Shown: positions 8,199 to 18,030, counted from the stretch's first letter. The stretch: 64,000 bases of DNA from HKCCE3408 sp038530555 (GCA_038530555.1 JBCBCN010000004.1:248001-312000); one strand, 5' to 3'. The notes: generated from the letters alone by a model not told the origin. Program-made: numbers and translations.

Positions 8199-8455
8199 CC
8201 GAGCACTCACTCCCCGCTGAAAATACACCGCTGTAAAAAACCAACTGCCCCCACCGCACCCCTGCGATGGGCGGGTTTTTGCCGAGCAATGCGGCGAGTT
8301 TTTGCAAAATCGAAGAAATCTATCGGGCGATGCTGGGACCTCTCTGGGTCGCCGCCCCGCAGGCTGCGCCAGATGCCGTCGCCAAACGGGTCTTCCGGGC
8401 CCTCGGCAAGGGTGCTAGCCTGATCGCTCAATCGCGATGCATCCGGGGGGATGAC

Positions 8456-9610
8456 GTGTCAGATCAAAGCGCGCCGGGACTGGCGTTGCCGCATTCCTCA
8501 GTCGACAACATGCTCGACATCAGCGCCTGGGACGAGGGGTTGGTGTTGCGCGGCTCCGCGCGGCTGGCCGATTGCGCCCGGCTCGAGCGTGCCTTGGCCG
8601 ATCTGACCGCAAATGAGACCCATCGCCTGGACCTTGCCGGTGTGACCCGGCTTGAAACCGCCCCGGCCTATCTGATCGCGCGCCAAAGGGCCCGGATCGC
8701 GGCGGGCGGTGGACGTCTCGAGCTCAGCGGCGCGGGGCCGGAAATCACCCGGATGATTGAGCGCGTGACACCGGACAATACGGGTAAGGACATTGCCGAG
8801 GCGCCGCGCCCGCCCCTGGCCTGGCTTGAAGATATCGGCCGCGCGGTGGCGGGTTCGGGCCGAGATATGGCAGAGCTTTTAGGCTATCTGGGCCTGTTTC
8901 TCACCCGCCTGACCCAAAGCCTGCTGCGCCCGTCGGAGTTCCGGCTAACCGCGCTGGTTTATCACTGCCATCAGGTCGGGCTCAAAGCCGCGCCGATCGT
9001 GGCGCTCATGGCCTTTCTAATCGGCATCGTTCTCGCCTTCCAAGGCTCAAGCCAGCTCAGACAATTCGGCGCGGAGGTCTTCGTCGTCGACCTCATCGCG
9101 ATCTCGATCCTGCGCGAGCTTGGCATTCTGCTGACGGCGATCATCGTGGCCGGGCGCACCGCCTCGGCCTTCACGGCGGCCATCGGTTCAATGAAGATGC
9201 GCGAGGAGGTCGACGCGATGCAGACCTTGGGCATCGACCCGGCCGCAGCCCTTTTCGTGCCGCGCATCCTGGCCCTGATCATCACGCTGCCGATCCTTGG
9301 CCTCGTTGCCAATCTCGCGGGGCTTTTCGGCGGCGGCCTAATGTCCTGGATCGAGCTGGGCATCTCGCCGCAGATGTTCCTCACGCGTCTGCTGGAGGGG
9401 ACCGATATCAGCCACGCCATGGTCGGCCTCGTGAAAGCGCCGGTCTTCGCCCTGATCATCGGGCTTATTGGCTGTCGCGCGGGCATGGCGGTCAAGGGCA
9501 ATGCCGAGAGCTTGGGGCAAAACACCTCGTCGGCGGTGGTTGCGGCGATCTTTGCCGTGATCGTCACTGACGCGATCTTCTCCATCTTCTTCGCGCAAAT
9601 CGGGATCTGA
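8456..9610 (+). CDS. mlaE: Mla-type ABC transporter permease with N-terminal STAS domain
   Basis: 384 residues. GTG 8456 has a GGGGGG Shine-Dalgarno 5 nt upstream; an in-frame ORF extends further but would add a poorly conserved tail. About residues 20-105 form a STAS-like domain (cf. MlaB fused to MlaE). The rest is the MlaE permease with several membrane segments and the family motif GRTASAFTAAIGSMKMREEV. It forms the inner-membrane channel of a phospholipid transport complex that keeps outer-membrane lipid asymmetry. The stop overlaps the ATPase start (TGATG), so the two are coupled. Confidence 0.93.
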   Translation: MSDQSAPGLALPHSSVDNMLDISAWDEGLVLRGSARLADCARLERALADLTANETHRLDLAGVTRLETAPAYLIARQRARIAAGGGRLELSGAGPEITRMIERVTPDNTGKDIAEAPRPPLAWLEDIGRAVAGSGRDMAELLGYLGLFLTRLTQSLLRPSEFRLTALVYHCHQVGLKAAPIVALMAFLIGIVLAFQGSSQLRQFGAEVFVVDLIAISILRELGILLTAIIVAGRTASAFTAAIGSMKMREEVDAMQTLGIDPAAALFVPRILALIITLPILGLVANLAGLFGGGLMSWIELGISPQMFLTRLLEGTDISHAMVGLVKAPVFALIIGLIGCRAGMAVKGNAESLGQNTSSAVVAAIFAVIVTDAIFSIFFAQIGI

Positions 9611-10437
9611 TGTCTGAGCCGGTGATCAAACTCAGGGGTATCCGTAACGCCTTCGGGCCGCAGGTGGTGCATGACGGGCTCGACCTGGATGTCGGCCGCG
9701 GCGAGGTTCTAGGCGTCGTCGGCGGCTCGGGCACGGGCAAATCGGTCCTGTTGCGCACCATCGTGGGCCTCAACCGGCCCAAAGCCGGAGAGATCGAAGT
9801 GCTCGGCGTGCCGGTCCTGACCGCCTCGGAGGAGGCGCTCACCCGCGTGCAACGCGCCTGGGGCGTGATGTTTCAAGACGGCGCGCTGTTCTCCGCCCTC
9901 ACCGTGCGCGAAAACGTCGAAGTGCCGCTGAAATCCGTGCCGGGGATCTCGGACGGCCTGCGCCGCGAGCTCGCCGATCTCAAAATCGCGATGTCGGGCC
10001 TGCCGGGCTTTGCCGGTGACAAATACCCGTCCGAGCTTTCGGGGGGCATGCGCAAGCGCGCAGGCCTTGCCCGGGCCCTGGCGCTCGATCCTGAAATCCT
10101 CTTTCTCGATGAGCCAACAGCCGGGCTTGACCCAATAGGCGCGGCGGAGTTCGACAATTTGATCAGTGAGTTACGCGAAACACTTAATCTGACCGTGTTT
10201 CTCGTGACGCATGATCTCGACACGCTCCACACCTGCTGTACGGCCATTGCCGCTCTGGCGGAAAAGCGCGTGCTGGCCAAGGGCACCATGGCCGAGATGG
10301 GCCGGATCGATCACCCTTGGATGCAGGAGTATTTCCACGGCCCCCGCGCCCGCGCAGCAGTTGAGACCAACCCAGGGGCGGCGCCTGACAAGGGCAACCG
10401 AACGCCCATTGACCTCCCCCAATCGATGGGCAACTGA
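9610..10437 (+). CDS. mlaF: Mla-type ABC transporter ATPase
   Basis: 275 residues with Walker A GGSGTGKS (38-45), signature LSGGMRKRAG (142-151), Walker B ILFLDE (162-167), D-loop AGLDP and switch His in VTHD. The signature GGMRKR is typical of the MlaF/Mkl subgroup. It drives lipid movement through the permease encoded just upstream. Its C-terminal 25 residues are a proline-rich tail. Six bases separate it from the MCE gene. Confidence 0.94.
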   Translation: MSEPVIKLRGIRNAFGPQVVHDGLDLDVGRGEVLGVVGGSGTGKSVLLRTIVGLNRPKAGEIEVLGVPVLTASEEALTRVQRAWGVMFQDGALFSALTVRENVEVPLKSVPGISDGLRRELADLKIAMSGLPGFAGDKYPSELSGGMRKRAGLARALALDPEILFLDEPTAGLDPIGAAEFDNLISELRETLNLTVFLVTHDLDTLHTCCTAIAALAEKRVLAKGTMAEMGRIDHPWMQEYFHGPRARAAVETNPGAAPDKGNRTPIDLPQSMGN

Positions 10438-10442
10438 AAGCC

Positions 10443-12176
10443 ATGGAAACACGCGGCAACTACATCCTGATCGGCGCCTTCACGCTTCTGGGCGCGATCG
10501 GTCTGATCGCGTTTTTCCTCGCCTTCGCGCGGCTCGAGATCGACCGCGCCGTGTCGTTCTACGATGTGCGATTCGAAAGCGTCTCGGGTCTCAGCGCGGC
10601 CTCCGATGTGCGCTTTGCCGGTCTGCCGGTGGGCCAGGTCGTCGATGTGCGCCTCTCGCCCGACCGCGACGGCACAGTCATGGTGCGGGTCGAGGTCGAT
10701 GGCGACACGCCTGTGCGCGAAGACAGCATCGCCACCATCGAAAGCCAGGGCGTCACGGGCGTGGCCTTTGTGGCGATCAGCGCGGGCAGCGGTGAGGTGC
10801 CGTTCCTGGTCAGCGAAACCGGCGTGCCCGAGATCGAGGCCGGGCGGTCGGTGCTGCAAACCCTCAGCGAGGATGCGCCCGCCCTGGTCGAAGAAACCCT
10901 GCAGCTTGTCCGCGATGTGGGGGAGCTTTTCGACGCGCAAAACCGCGACCGCATCGCGGAGATCATCGAAAATGTCGAAGGCGCGTCCGATGCCTTTGCC
11001 GACACGCTTGAGGATTTCGCCTCGGTCGCGGGCTCGGTCGACGGCTTTATCGAAGAGATCAACCGCTTCAACATTGTGCTCCAAGGTCTGGCGGTCGAGA
11101 TCGACAATACGCTCATTACCGCCGATGCGACGCTGAATGCCTGGGCCGCCGTGGCCGATGATGCGACGGGGTTCTTGAACCAAGGCACCACCGCCTTTGA
11201 CGCCGCTGAAAGCACCCTGGGCGCGACCGAAACCTATGTCACCGGCGGGCTTACGGATGCCACAGAAAGCCTCGACGCAGCCCTGGCCGAAATCCGCGGC
11301 CAGATCGACACGCTCGGCGCGCAGGCCAGCGCGATGATCGCGGGCTTCGAGCAGACCGGGACGCTGGCCAATGCGCGCCTGACCGAGACCGAGGCGACCC
11401 TGGCCGCGCTTGACGATCTGATCGCGCAGACCGACCGAACGCTGGCTTCGGTCGAGACCTCGGCCACGGATTTCGGCATCCTGATCGCCGAGGATGGCCA
11501 AGCGCTGCTGGATGAAACCCGCGACCTGATCGCCGATGCCGACCGCGCTGTCGCGGCCATTGAGCAAACCGCGCAGCAGGATTTGCCCGCCATCCTGGAA
11601 AATGTCGGTCAAGCCGCCGATACCGTCGCCAGTTTCGCCCAAACGTTGGAGCGCGATCTCACTGGCGCGACCGGGCAGCTGGACGGTTTGATCGATGGCG
11701 CGGAGGGCACGCTGTCCGCCGCCACGACCGCCTTCGCCAATGCCAATGAGACCATGGCCGCGATCAATTCCGCCCTGGCCGTGGGCGAGACCGCTCTGAG
11801 CGCTGCCGAGGGCGCCTTTGGCTCGGCCGATCAAGTGCTGAGCGAACAGGTCGAGCCCCTCGTCGCGCGGCTGTCCACCACGCTCGATGGGCTTGATCAA
11901 GCCATCGCGCAAGTGGCCGAGGATCTGCCGGGCATCTCCACCTCTGTCCGGGAGGCCAGCGCTGCGGCTGAAGCGGCGTTCCGGGGGCTCAATGGCACGG
12001 TACAGGCCGCCGGGCCCGGCGTGGCGAGCTTCGCCCAAGACGGCCTGCCGCAGATCGCAGCGCTCGCGCGGGAAGCGCGGTCGCTCTCGGCCTCGCTGGA
12101 GCGGCTGGTGCGGCAAATCGAACGCAATCCCGCGCGCTTCATCCAGGGCGAGGGCACATCGGAGTTTCGCAGATGA
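10443..12176 (+). CDS. mlaD: MCE-family (MlaD-like) periplasmic lipid-binding protein
   Basis: 577 residues, about three times the size of E. coli MlaD. A single N-terminal membrane anchor (about 8-28) is followed by one MCE domain (about 35-115; FYDVRFESVSGLSAASDVRF, GLPVGQVVDV, SQGVTGVAFVAI). The remaining 450 residues are Ala/Thr/Asp/Leu-rich, with heptad-like patterns (TLAALDDLIAQ, DRTLASVETS), and probably form long helices or a coiled coil spanning the periplasm. Single-MCE proteins with long helical tails occur in several MCE subgroups. Its stop overlaps the lipoprotein start by 4 bp. Confidence 0.92.
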   Translation: METRGNYILIGAFTLLGAIGLIAFFLAFARLEIDRAVSFYDVRFESVSGLSAASDVRFAGLPVGQVVDVRLSPDRDGTVMVRVEVDGDTPVREDSIATIESQGVTGVAFVAISAGSGEVPFLVSETGVPEIEAGRSVLQTLSEDAPALVEETLQLVRDVGELFDAQNRDRIAEIIENVEGASDAFADTLEDFASVAGSVDGFIEEINRFNIVLQGLAVEIDNTLITADATLNAWAAVADDATGFLNQGTTAFDAAESTLGATETYVTGGLTDATESLDAALAEIRGQIDTLGAQASAMIAGFEQTGTLANARLTETEATLAALDDLIAQTDRTLASVETSATDFGILIAEDGQALLDETRDLIADADRAVAAIEQTAQQDLPAILENVGQAADTVASFAQTLERDLTGATGQLDGLIDGAEGTLSAATTAFANANETMAAINSALAVGETALSAAEGAFGSADQVLSEQVEPLVARLSTTLDGLDQAIAQVAEDLPGISTSVREASAAAEAAFRGLNGTVQAAGPGVASFAQDGLPQIAALAREARSLSASLERLVRQIERNPARFIQGEGTSEFRR

Positions 12177-12808
12177 GTGGCAGACCGGGGATTTTGGCGC
12201 GGTTGCGCGCGATTTTGGCCGGGGTTGCGATCACCGGATTGCTCACGGGGTGTTCGGTGCTGGGCGGTGCCGAAGTGCTCGATGTCTATGAGCTGCGCCC
12301 GCCCGCCGATCTGCCCATCAGCACCGCCGCGCCGCTGCGCCGGGAAGTGATCGTGGAGCTGCCCTCGACCACCGGCCCGCTGGAGACCGACCGGATCATG
12401 ATCCGCCCCGACCCGATCCAAGCGCAATACTTGCCCGGCGTCCGATGGGGCGAAGAGACGCCGATCATGGTGCAAAGCCTGATGCTGCGCAGCCTTTCGG
12501 CGACGGACGGGGTCCTCTTCGTGGGCCGCCGCCCGCTGGGCTCGGGCGGGGATTTCGCCCTGGTGACCGATCTGGTGGATTTCCAGGCGGAGGTGCGGGG
12601 CGGCGAGGTTGTGGCGCGGATCTCAATTGATGTGCGCATGGTGCGCGAACGGGACGTGGCCATTGTCGCGGCGCAGAGTTTTTCGGCCGAAGCCACAGCG
12701 GCGGGCGACAGCAACGATCAGATCATCGCGGCGTTTAATTCGGCCAGCGACGCGGTCTTGCAAGATTTCACCCGCTGGACGCTGGCCCGGCTGGGCCGAC
12801 CGCTCTAG
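12173..12808 (+). CDS. ABC-type transport auxiliary lipoprotein (PqiC/DUF330-like)
   Basis: 211 residues. Lipobox LLTGC with Cys27 predicts a lipidated periplasmic protein. The body (YELRPP near the N-terminus, repeated beta-rich stretches, and a C-terminal helix ending LARLGRPL) fits the ABC_trans_aux/PqiC family, which accompanies MCE transporters at the outer membrane. It overlaps the MCE gene (ATGA) and completes the operon. Its TAG stop uses the TA dinucleotide that flanks the inverted-repeat element downstream. Confidence 0.9.
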   Translation: MSGRPGILARLRAILAGVAITGLLTGCSVLGGAEVLDVYELRPPADLPISTAAPLRREVIVELPSTTGPLETDRIMIRPDPIQAQYLPGVRWGEETPIMVQSLMLRSLSATDGVLFVGRRPLGSGGDFALVTDLVDFQAEVRGGEVVARISIDVRMVRERDVAIVAAQSFSAEATAAGDSNDQIIAAFNSASDAVLQDFTRWTLARLGRPL

Positions 12809-12834
12809 GGCCTGTGGACATTCACCAGGTCCCC
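12808..12834 (+). repeat. Left terminal inverted repeat of the 264-bp element
   Basis: 27 bp beginning GGGCCTGTGG, inverted match to 13045-13071 with one mismatch. Confidence 0.85.
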
Positions 12835-13044
12835 ACAGCGCGAGACGGATTTTGTTCTGAGCAAGGCATCCGGCCGCAGGATGAACCGGTTCATTCAAGG
12901 CCTGATAACGCAGCTCAGGGCAAAATCCGCCGCGCCCAATTGGGTTTCGCCAAAATTGCGCATTTCTGCGTTATGTGAGCTTGAATTAGCCCGCTAGTCC
13001 GGCGCTCAAATGCCTTGAACTGAGCAATTTTGGACTGAAACTGA

Positions 13045-13071
13045 GGGGACCTGATGAATGTCCACAGGCCC
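13045..13071 (-). repeat. Right terminal inverted repeat of the 264-bp element
   Basis: 27 bp ending CCACAGGCCC, followed by TA. Inverted match to 12808-12834 with one mismatch. Confidence 0.85.
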
Positions 13072-13266
13072 TAGCCAAGCTCAAGCACATAACCGCCGCT
13101 TTTAAAGGCGTCCCATACTGTCCTTTAACTCGGGCCACATTGTTGGGCAAAGCGCCCCTTGCATCGATGCCGCGATTGCGAAACATGGGCGCTTCACGCG
13201 AGACGATCCTGGGAATGATCTTGGGAAAGATCCCAGCCGCAAGCCCATCACGACGGAGCCCGCCCC

Positions 13267-15684
13267 ATGCTGACGCCGCAACCCTTGGATGCCCAAGCGC
13301 TTAAAGAAGCGCTCAAAGACGATGTCCTGGGCCATCTGAGCCGCTCTTTGGGCGTGCTGGCGGAGGATGCCACGGCCAATGATTGGTGCCGGGCGATGAC
13401 CCTGGCCCTGCGCGACCGTATGGCCGCGATCTGGCTGGCCTCGGAGGCCGCGACGCGCGAGACGGGCGCCAAGCGGGTCTATTACCTGTCCATGGAGTTC
13501 CTGATCGGGCGCCTGCTTCAGGATGGCGTGGTTAATCTCGGCCTGATGGAGGCGGCTGAGCGTGTGGCCGAGGATCTGGGCTTCGATCTAGGCGCAAGCC
13601 TGCACGCTGAGCCTGATGCGGCGCTTGGCAATGGCGGTCTGGGCCGCCTGGCCGCGTGCTTTTTGGAGTCGCTTTCAAGCCTCGGCTGCCCGGCCATGGG
13701 CTATGGCATCCGCTATGAACACGGCCTGTTCGCGCAATCCATCGAAGGAGGCCGACAGGCCGAGGCGCCCGAGACCTGGCTCTCAGCTGGCAATCCGTGG
13801 GAGTTTCCCCGCCCTGCCCTGCGCCTACCCGTGGGCTTTGGCGGCGCTGTCCGCGAAACCGGCAAAACGGCGGTTTGGACCCCGGGTGAGACGGTCGAGG
13901 CGCGGGCCTATGATCTGGCCATCGTCGGCTGGCAGGGTGCCTTCGCCAATGCACTGAGGCTCTGGGAGGCGCGCGCGTCGCTGAGCCAGGGCGACGGCTT
14001 TGATCTCGAACCCTTCAATGCGGGCGATTATCTGGGCGCGACCGAGCCCGAGGCCCTGGCGCGCACGATCAGCCGGGTTCTCTACCCCGATGACAGCACC
14101 GAGACGGGCAAGACCCTGCGCCTCAAGCAGGAATACTTCTTCACCGCCGCCTCACTTGCCGACATCCTGGCGCGCTTCACCACTGAACACGGCACGGATC
14201 TGAGCCTTCTGCCGCGCAAGGTCGCCATTCAGCTCAACGACACGCACCCCGCCATTGCCGGGCCAGAACTCGTGCGCTTGCTGATGGACGCCCATGGCCG
14301 CAGCTTCGAGGAGGCCGTGGGCCTGGCCCAGGCGACGCTTAACTACACCAATCACACGCTCCTGCCCGAAGCGCTGGAGGCCTGGCCCGAGGCCCTGATG
14401 GCCAGTCTCCTGCCGCGTCATATGCAACTGATCGAGCGGATCGATGCGAGCCACGCCAAGGCCCATCCCAACCGCAAGGCCAAGGCGCTCGACCATGGTC
14501 AGGTGCGCATGGGGGAGTTGAGCTTTATCATGGCCAACCGGGTCAACGGTGTCTCGGCTTTGCACACCGATCTGATGCGCTCGACGGTGTTTGCGGATCT
14601 CGACCGGCTGCACCCCGAGCGCATCGTCAACCAGACCAACGGCGTCACGCCGCGCCGTTGGATCCGTGGCTGCAACCCGCGCCTGGCCGCCCTCATTGAC
14701 GGGGCCATCGGGCCGGACTGGACCGGGGATTTGGAGCGTCTGAGCGATCTGGAAAGCCATACCAGCGATGCGGGCTTCTTGGAGGAGCTTGGCCGAGTGA
14801 AAGCCGCCAACAAGGCCGATCTCGCCGCTTACGTGGCCGAGACCGGCGGGCCAGCGCTCGATCCGTCCTGGATGTTCGACGTGCAGATCAAACGCATCCA
14901 CGAATACAAGCGCCAGCATATGAATATCCTGGAGGCGATCGCGCTTTGGCATGAGATGCGCGACAGCCCCGGCAAGGCCTGGCAGCCCCGGGTCAAGATC
15001 ATCGCGGGCAAGGCGGCGCCGGGCTATTTCTTCGCCAAGGATATCATCCGGCTGATCCACGACGCGGCCCATGTGATCAACGCCGATCCGGCGACGCGCG
15101 ACATGCTGCAGATCGCGTTTCTGCCCAATTACAACGTCACCCTGGCTGAGCGGCTGATCCCGGCCTCGGACCTATCTGAGCAGATCTCAACGGCGGGAAA
15201 AGAGGCCTCGGGCACCGGCAATATGAAGTTCGCGCTGAATGGCGCGCTGACCATCGGCACGCTCGACGGCGCAAATGTCGAGATCCGCGAACGGGTGCGG
15301 CCCGAGAACTTTTTCCTCTTCGGCATGACCGCCGAGGAGGCCGAGGCGCGACGCACCAAGGCCGGCCACGCCAAAGCCGCCATCGCCGCCGATCCGCGCT
15401 TGGCCCGCGCCATCGCCTCAATCCGGGACGGTGTCTTCAGCCCAGGCGAGAAGACGCGCTATGCAGGCGTTGTCGAGAACCTCACCGCGCATGACTACTT
15501 TCTCGTCTGCTCGGATTTCTCGGATTACTGGCGCGCCCAGCGCGAGGTCGATGCGGCCTTTGCCGAGACCGCGACCTGGCGGCAGATGGCGGGCTTAAAC
15601 ATCGCGCGCTCGGGCTGGTTCTCTTCGGACCGGACGATCCGGGGCTATATGGCCGATATCTGGCGCGCCGAAAGCGTCCTCTAA
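13267..15684 (+). CDS. glgP: Glycogen/starch phosphorylase
   Basis: 805 residues, the usual family length. It releases glucose-1-phosphate from alpha-1,4-glucan ends using pyridoxal phosphate. The PLP-lysine is Lys654 in EASGTGNMKFALNG; other family blocks are YYLSMEFLIGRLL, ALGNGGLGRLAACF, LNDTHPAIAGPELVR, QTNGVTPRRW and RIHEYKRQHMN. It is the first gene of the glycogen cluster, 195 bp after the inverted-repeat element; branching enzyme follows 66 bp later. Having degradation and synthesis genes together suggests reserve turnover rather than storage only. Confidence 0.96.
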   Translation: MLTPQPLDAQALKEALKDDVLGHLSRSLGVLAEDATANDWCRAMTLALRDRMAAIWLASEAATRETGAKRVYYLSMEFLIGRLLQDGVVNLGLMEAAERVAEDLGFDLGASLHAEPDAALGNGGLGRLAACFLESLSSLGCPAMGYGIRYEHGLFAQSIEGGRQAEAPETWLSAGNPWEFPRPALRLPVGFGGAVRETGKTAVWTPGETVEARAYDLAIVGWQGAFANALRLWEARASLSQGDGFDLEPFNAGDYLGATEPEALARTISRVLYPDDSTETGKTLRLKQEYFFTAASLADILARFTTEHGTDLSLLPRKVAIQLNDTHPAIAGPELVRLLMDAHGRSFEEAVGLAQATLNYTNHTLLPEALEAWPEALMASLLPRHMQLIERIDASHAKAHPNRKAKALDHGQVRMGELSFIMANRVNGVSALHTDLMRSTVFADLDRLHPERIVNQTNGVTPRRWIRGCNPRLAALIDGAIGPDWTGDLERLSDLESHTSDAGFLEELGRVKAANKADLAAYVAETGGPALDPSWMFDVQIKRIHEYKRQHMNILEAIALWHEMRDSPGKAWQPRVKIIAGKAAPGYFFAKDIIRLIHDAAHVINADPATRDMLQIAFLPNYNVTLAERLIPASDLSEQISTAGKEASGTGNMKFALNGALTIGTLDGANVEIRERVRPENFFLFGMTAEEAEARRTKAGHAKAAIAADPRLARAIASIRDGVFSPGEKTRYAGVVENLTAHDYFLVCSDFSDYWRAQREVDAAFAETATWRQMAGLNIARSGWFSSDRTIRGYMADIWRAESVL

Positions 15685-15750
15685 CGGCATCGGGCGCCAC
15701 CGAGCCGCGAACTGGTTGCGCCGGGCGCTCAACGGGTTAGCTTAGCGGCT

Positions 15751-17955
15751 ATGCAAGACGAGACCGCCCCTAGCGCCTATCCGGTCGGCGACGCATCAGA
15801 TTTCGCCGCCCTGGTCGATGGCCGCCACGGCGATCCCTTCGCCATTCTAGGCCCCCACAAACGGGGCCGCGCCACCTGGCTGACGGTGTTCGATCCCGGC
15901 GCCGAGGAGATGGCCGCGCGGATCGGCGAACGTCGGCATAGGCTTGAGCCGCTCTTCGCCTATCCTGGCCTCTTTCAAGGCAAGATCCCAGGCACGCGGC
16001 CCTATCTTTTGGAGGGGACGCGCGCCGACGGCGAGGGCTGGCGCTATGAGGATCCCTACCGCTTTGGCCCCGTTCTGGGTGAGCTCGACGAATACCTCGC
16101 CGCCGAGGGCAGTCATGAGCGGCTTTGGCGGGTGCTGGGCGCCCATGTGATGGAGCATCAGGGTGTTCTGGGCACGCATTTCGCCGTCTGGGCGCCCAAT
16201 GCGCGCGCTGTCTCGGTCGTGGGCAGCTTCAATTTCTGGGACCGCCGCCGCCACGCCATGCGCAGGCGCGGCACATCGGGCATTTGGGAGGTCTTTCTGC
16301 CCGAGATAACCGAGGGCGAGGCCTATAAATTCGCGATCGTCGGGCCCGATGGCGCCGATCTGCCGCTCAAGGCCGATCCCCTTGGCTTTGGCTCGGAACA
16401 TGCGCCATCGAACGCCTCGGTCGTGCGCGACATCTCGGGCTATGGCTGGAGCGATACCGGCTGGATGCAGGAACGCCGCCTTAGGAATGGCCGCTACGCC
16501 CCGATCTCGATCTATGAGGTCCATCTCGGCTCGTGGCGGCGTAAGGAGGGCGGGCGCCAGATCAGCTATGCCGAGGCCGCCGAGGAGCTGGTGGACTATG
16601 TCGCGGGGCTGGGCTTTACCCATATCGAGCTCATGCCGATCTCGGAATATCCCTTCGACGGCTCCTGGGGTTATCAGCCCGTGGGGCTTTACGCGCCGAC
16701 CATTCGCCACGGCCCCCCGCATGAGTTTCGCGATATGGTGAATGCGGCCCACCGCGCGGGCCTGGGTGTGATCCTCGACTGGGTGCCGGGCCATTTCCCG
16801 ACCGATGACCACGGTCTAGGCCGCTTCGACGGCACACCGCTTTATGAGCATGCCGATCCGCGGGAGGGTTTTCACCAGGATTGGAACACGCTCATTTTCA
16901 ATTACGGCCGTCGCGAGGTGCGCAATTACCTCGTGTCGAACGCGCTCTATTGGCTGGAGGAATACCATGCCGACGGGCTGCGCGTGGATGCCGTGGCCTC
17001 GATGCTCTACCGCGACTATAGCCGCGGTGAGGGCGAATGGGTGCCCAACAAAGACGGCGGGCGCGAAAACTACGAGGCCATCGCCATGCTCCAGGCGATG
17101 AACACCGAAACCTACGGCAAAGTGCCCGGGATCCTGACCGCAGCCGAGGAAAGCACCTCTTATCCACAGGTCTCCGCCCCCGTCGATGCGGGCGGTCTGG
17201 GCTTTGGCTATAAGTGGAATATGGGCTGGATGAACGACACGCTCGATTACATCAGCCGGGAGCCGATCCACCGCAAATTCCACCACGATCAGGTTACGTT
17301 CGGCCTAAGCTACGCCTTTTCTGAGAATTTCATCCTGCCACTCAGCCATGACGAAGTGGTCCATGGCAAGGGCTCCATCCTAGGCCGGATGCCGGGCGAT
17401 GAGTGGCAGCAATTTGCCAATATGCGCGCTTATTACGGCTTCATGTGGGGCCATCCGGGCAAGAAACTTTTGTTTATGGGTCAGGAATTTGCCCAAGGCG
17501 CGGAATGGAACCACGACACGGAACTGGCCTGGCACGAAGCCGACCGCCCGCTCAATCAAGGCGTGTCGATCCTGGTGGGCGATCTCAATCGGCTTTACCG
17601 GGCCGAGCCCGCGCTCCACGTGAAAGACTGCGAGGCCGAGGGCTTTGAATGGCTGGTGATGGAGGATGCCGAGGCCAGCATCTTCGCCTGGGCCCGCCAT
17701 GGCGGACGGGGTGATCGTAAAGTGGCCGTCCTGAGCAACTTCACCCCCACCCCGCGCGAGGGCTATCTGGTGGGGCTGCCAGTGGCGGGGACGTGGCGCG
17801 AGGCACTCAACACCGATGCGGCGCGCTATGGCGGCTCAAACATGGGCAATAACGGCGCCGTTGAAGCCGTGGCCGAGCCGCATCACGGAAAACCGGCCAG
17901 CGCGCGCGTCACACTTCCGCCGCTTGCGACTGTTTTCCTCATTCATCAAGGATAG
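15751..17955 (+). CDS. glgB: 1,4-alpha-glucan branching enzyme
   Basis: 734 residues, GH13. An N-terminal extension and CBM48-type domain (VWAPNARAVSVVGSFNFWD) precede the catalytic barrel. The nucleophile is Asp413 in LRVDAVASMLY and the acid/base is Glu466 in AAEEST; LSHDEVVHGK carries the third acidic residue. It cuts alpha-1,4 chains and rejoins them as alpha-1,6 branches. Same strand as glgP and glgC, 75 bp before the latter. Confidence 0.96.
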   Translation: MQDETAPSAYPVGDASDFAALVDGRHGDPFAILGPHKRGRATWLTVFDPGAEEMAARIGERRHRLEPLFAYPGLFQGKIPGTRPYLLEGTRADGEGWRYEDPYRFGPVLGELDEYLAAEGSHERLWRVLGAHVMEHQGVLGTHFAVWAPNARAVSVVGSFNFWDRRRHAMRRRGTSGIWEVFLPEITEGEAYKFAIVGPDGADLPLKADPLGFGSEHAPSNASVVRDISGYGWSDTGWMQERRLRNGRYAPISIYEVHLGSWRRKEGGRQISYAEAAEELVDYVAGLGFTHIELMPISEYPFDGSWGYQPVGLYAPTIRHGPPHEFRDMVNAAHRAGLGVILDWVPGHFPTDDHGLGRFDGTPLYEHADPREGFHQDWNTLIFNYGRREVRNYLVSNALYWLEEYHADGLRVDAVASMLYRDYSRGEGEWVPNKDGGRENYEAIAMLQAMNTETYGKVPGILTAAEESTSYPQVSAPVDAGGLGFGYKWNMGWMNDTLDYISREPIHRKFHHDQVTFGLSYAFSENFILPLSHDEVVHGKGSILGRMPGDEWQQFANMRAYYGFMWGHPGKKLLFMGQEFAQGAEWNHDTELAWHEADRPLNQGVSILVGDLNRLYRAEPALHVKDCEAEGFEWLVMEDAEASIFAWARHGGRGDRKVAVLSNFTPTPREGYLVGLPVAGTWREALNTDAARYGGSNMGNNGAVEAVAEPHHGKPASARVTLPPLATVFLIHQG

Positions 17956-17977
17956 ATCGGCATCAAGGATAGGCCGA
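17944..17977. repeat. 17-bp tandem duplication before glgC
   Basis: Two copies of a CATCAAGGATAG-type unit at 17944-17960 and 17961-17977. The first spans the glgB stop codon, so the duplication could have been generated from the end of glgB. Confidence 0.6.
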
Positions 17978-18030
17978 GCAAGCGCAGATAAGGCCAAGCA
18001 CTCGAAACTCCGGGGAGGAGAGCAGAGACC

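Larger units (their letters stand above)
12808..13071. mobile_element. 264-bp non-autonomous element with 27-bp terminal inverted repeats (MITE candidate)
   Basis: Terminal repeats at 12808-12834 and 13045-13071 match as inverted copies at 26 of 27 positions (outer end GGGCCTGTGGACATTCA). Both ends abut TA, consistent with a TA target duplication, as in IS630 or some IS5-group elements. There is no transposase frame inside, only about 210 bp of noncoding sequence. This is the architecture of a miniature inverted-repeat element moved by a transposase encoded elsewhere. It sits exactly at the end of the Mla operon; removal would still leave TAG, because the right flank continues with G. Confidence 0.8.

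Noticed and set aside
10311..12116. Long antisense reading frame opposite mlaD (about 600 codons)
   Set aside because: The plus-strand gene has domain motifs and operon spacing; the antisense frame is a by-product of GC-rich, codon-biased sequence and shows no family pattern.
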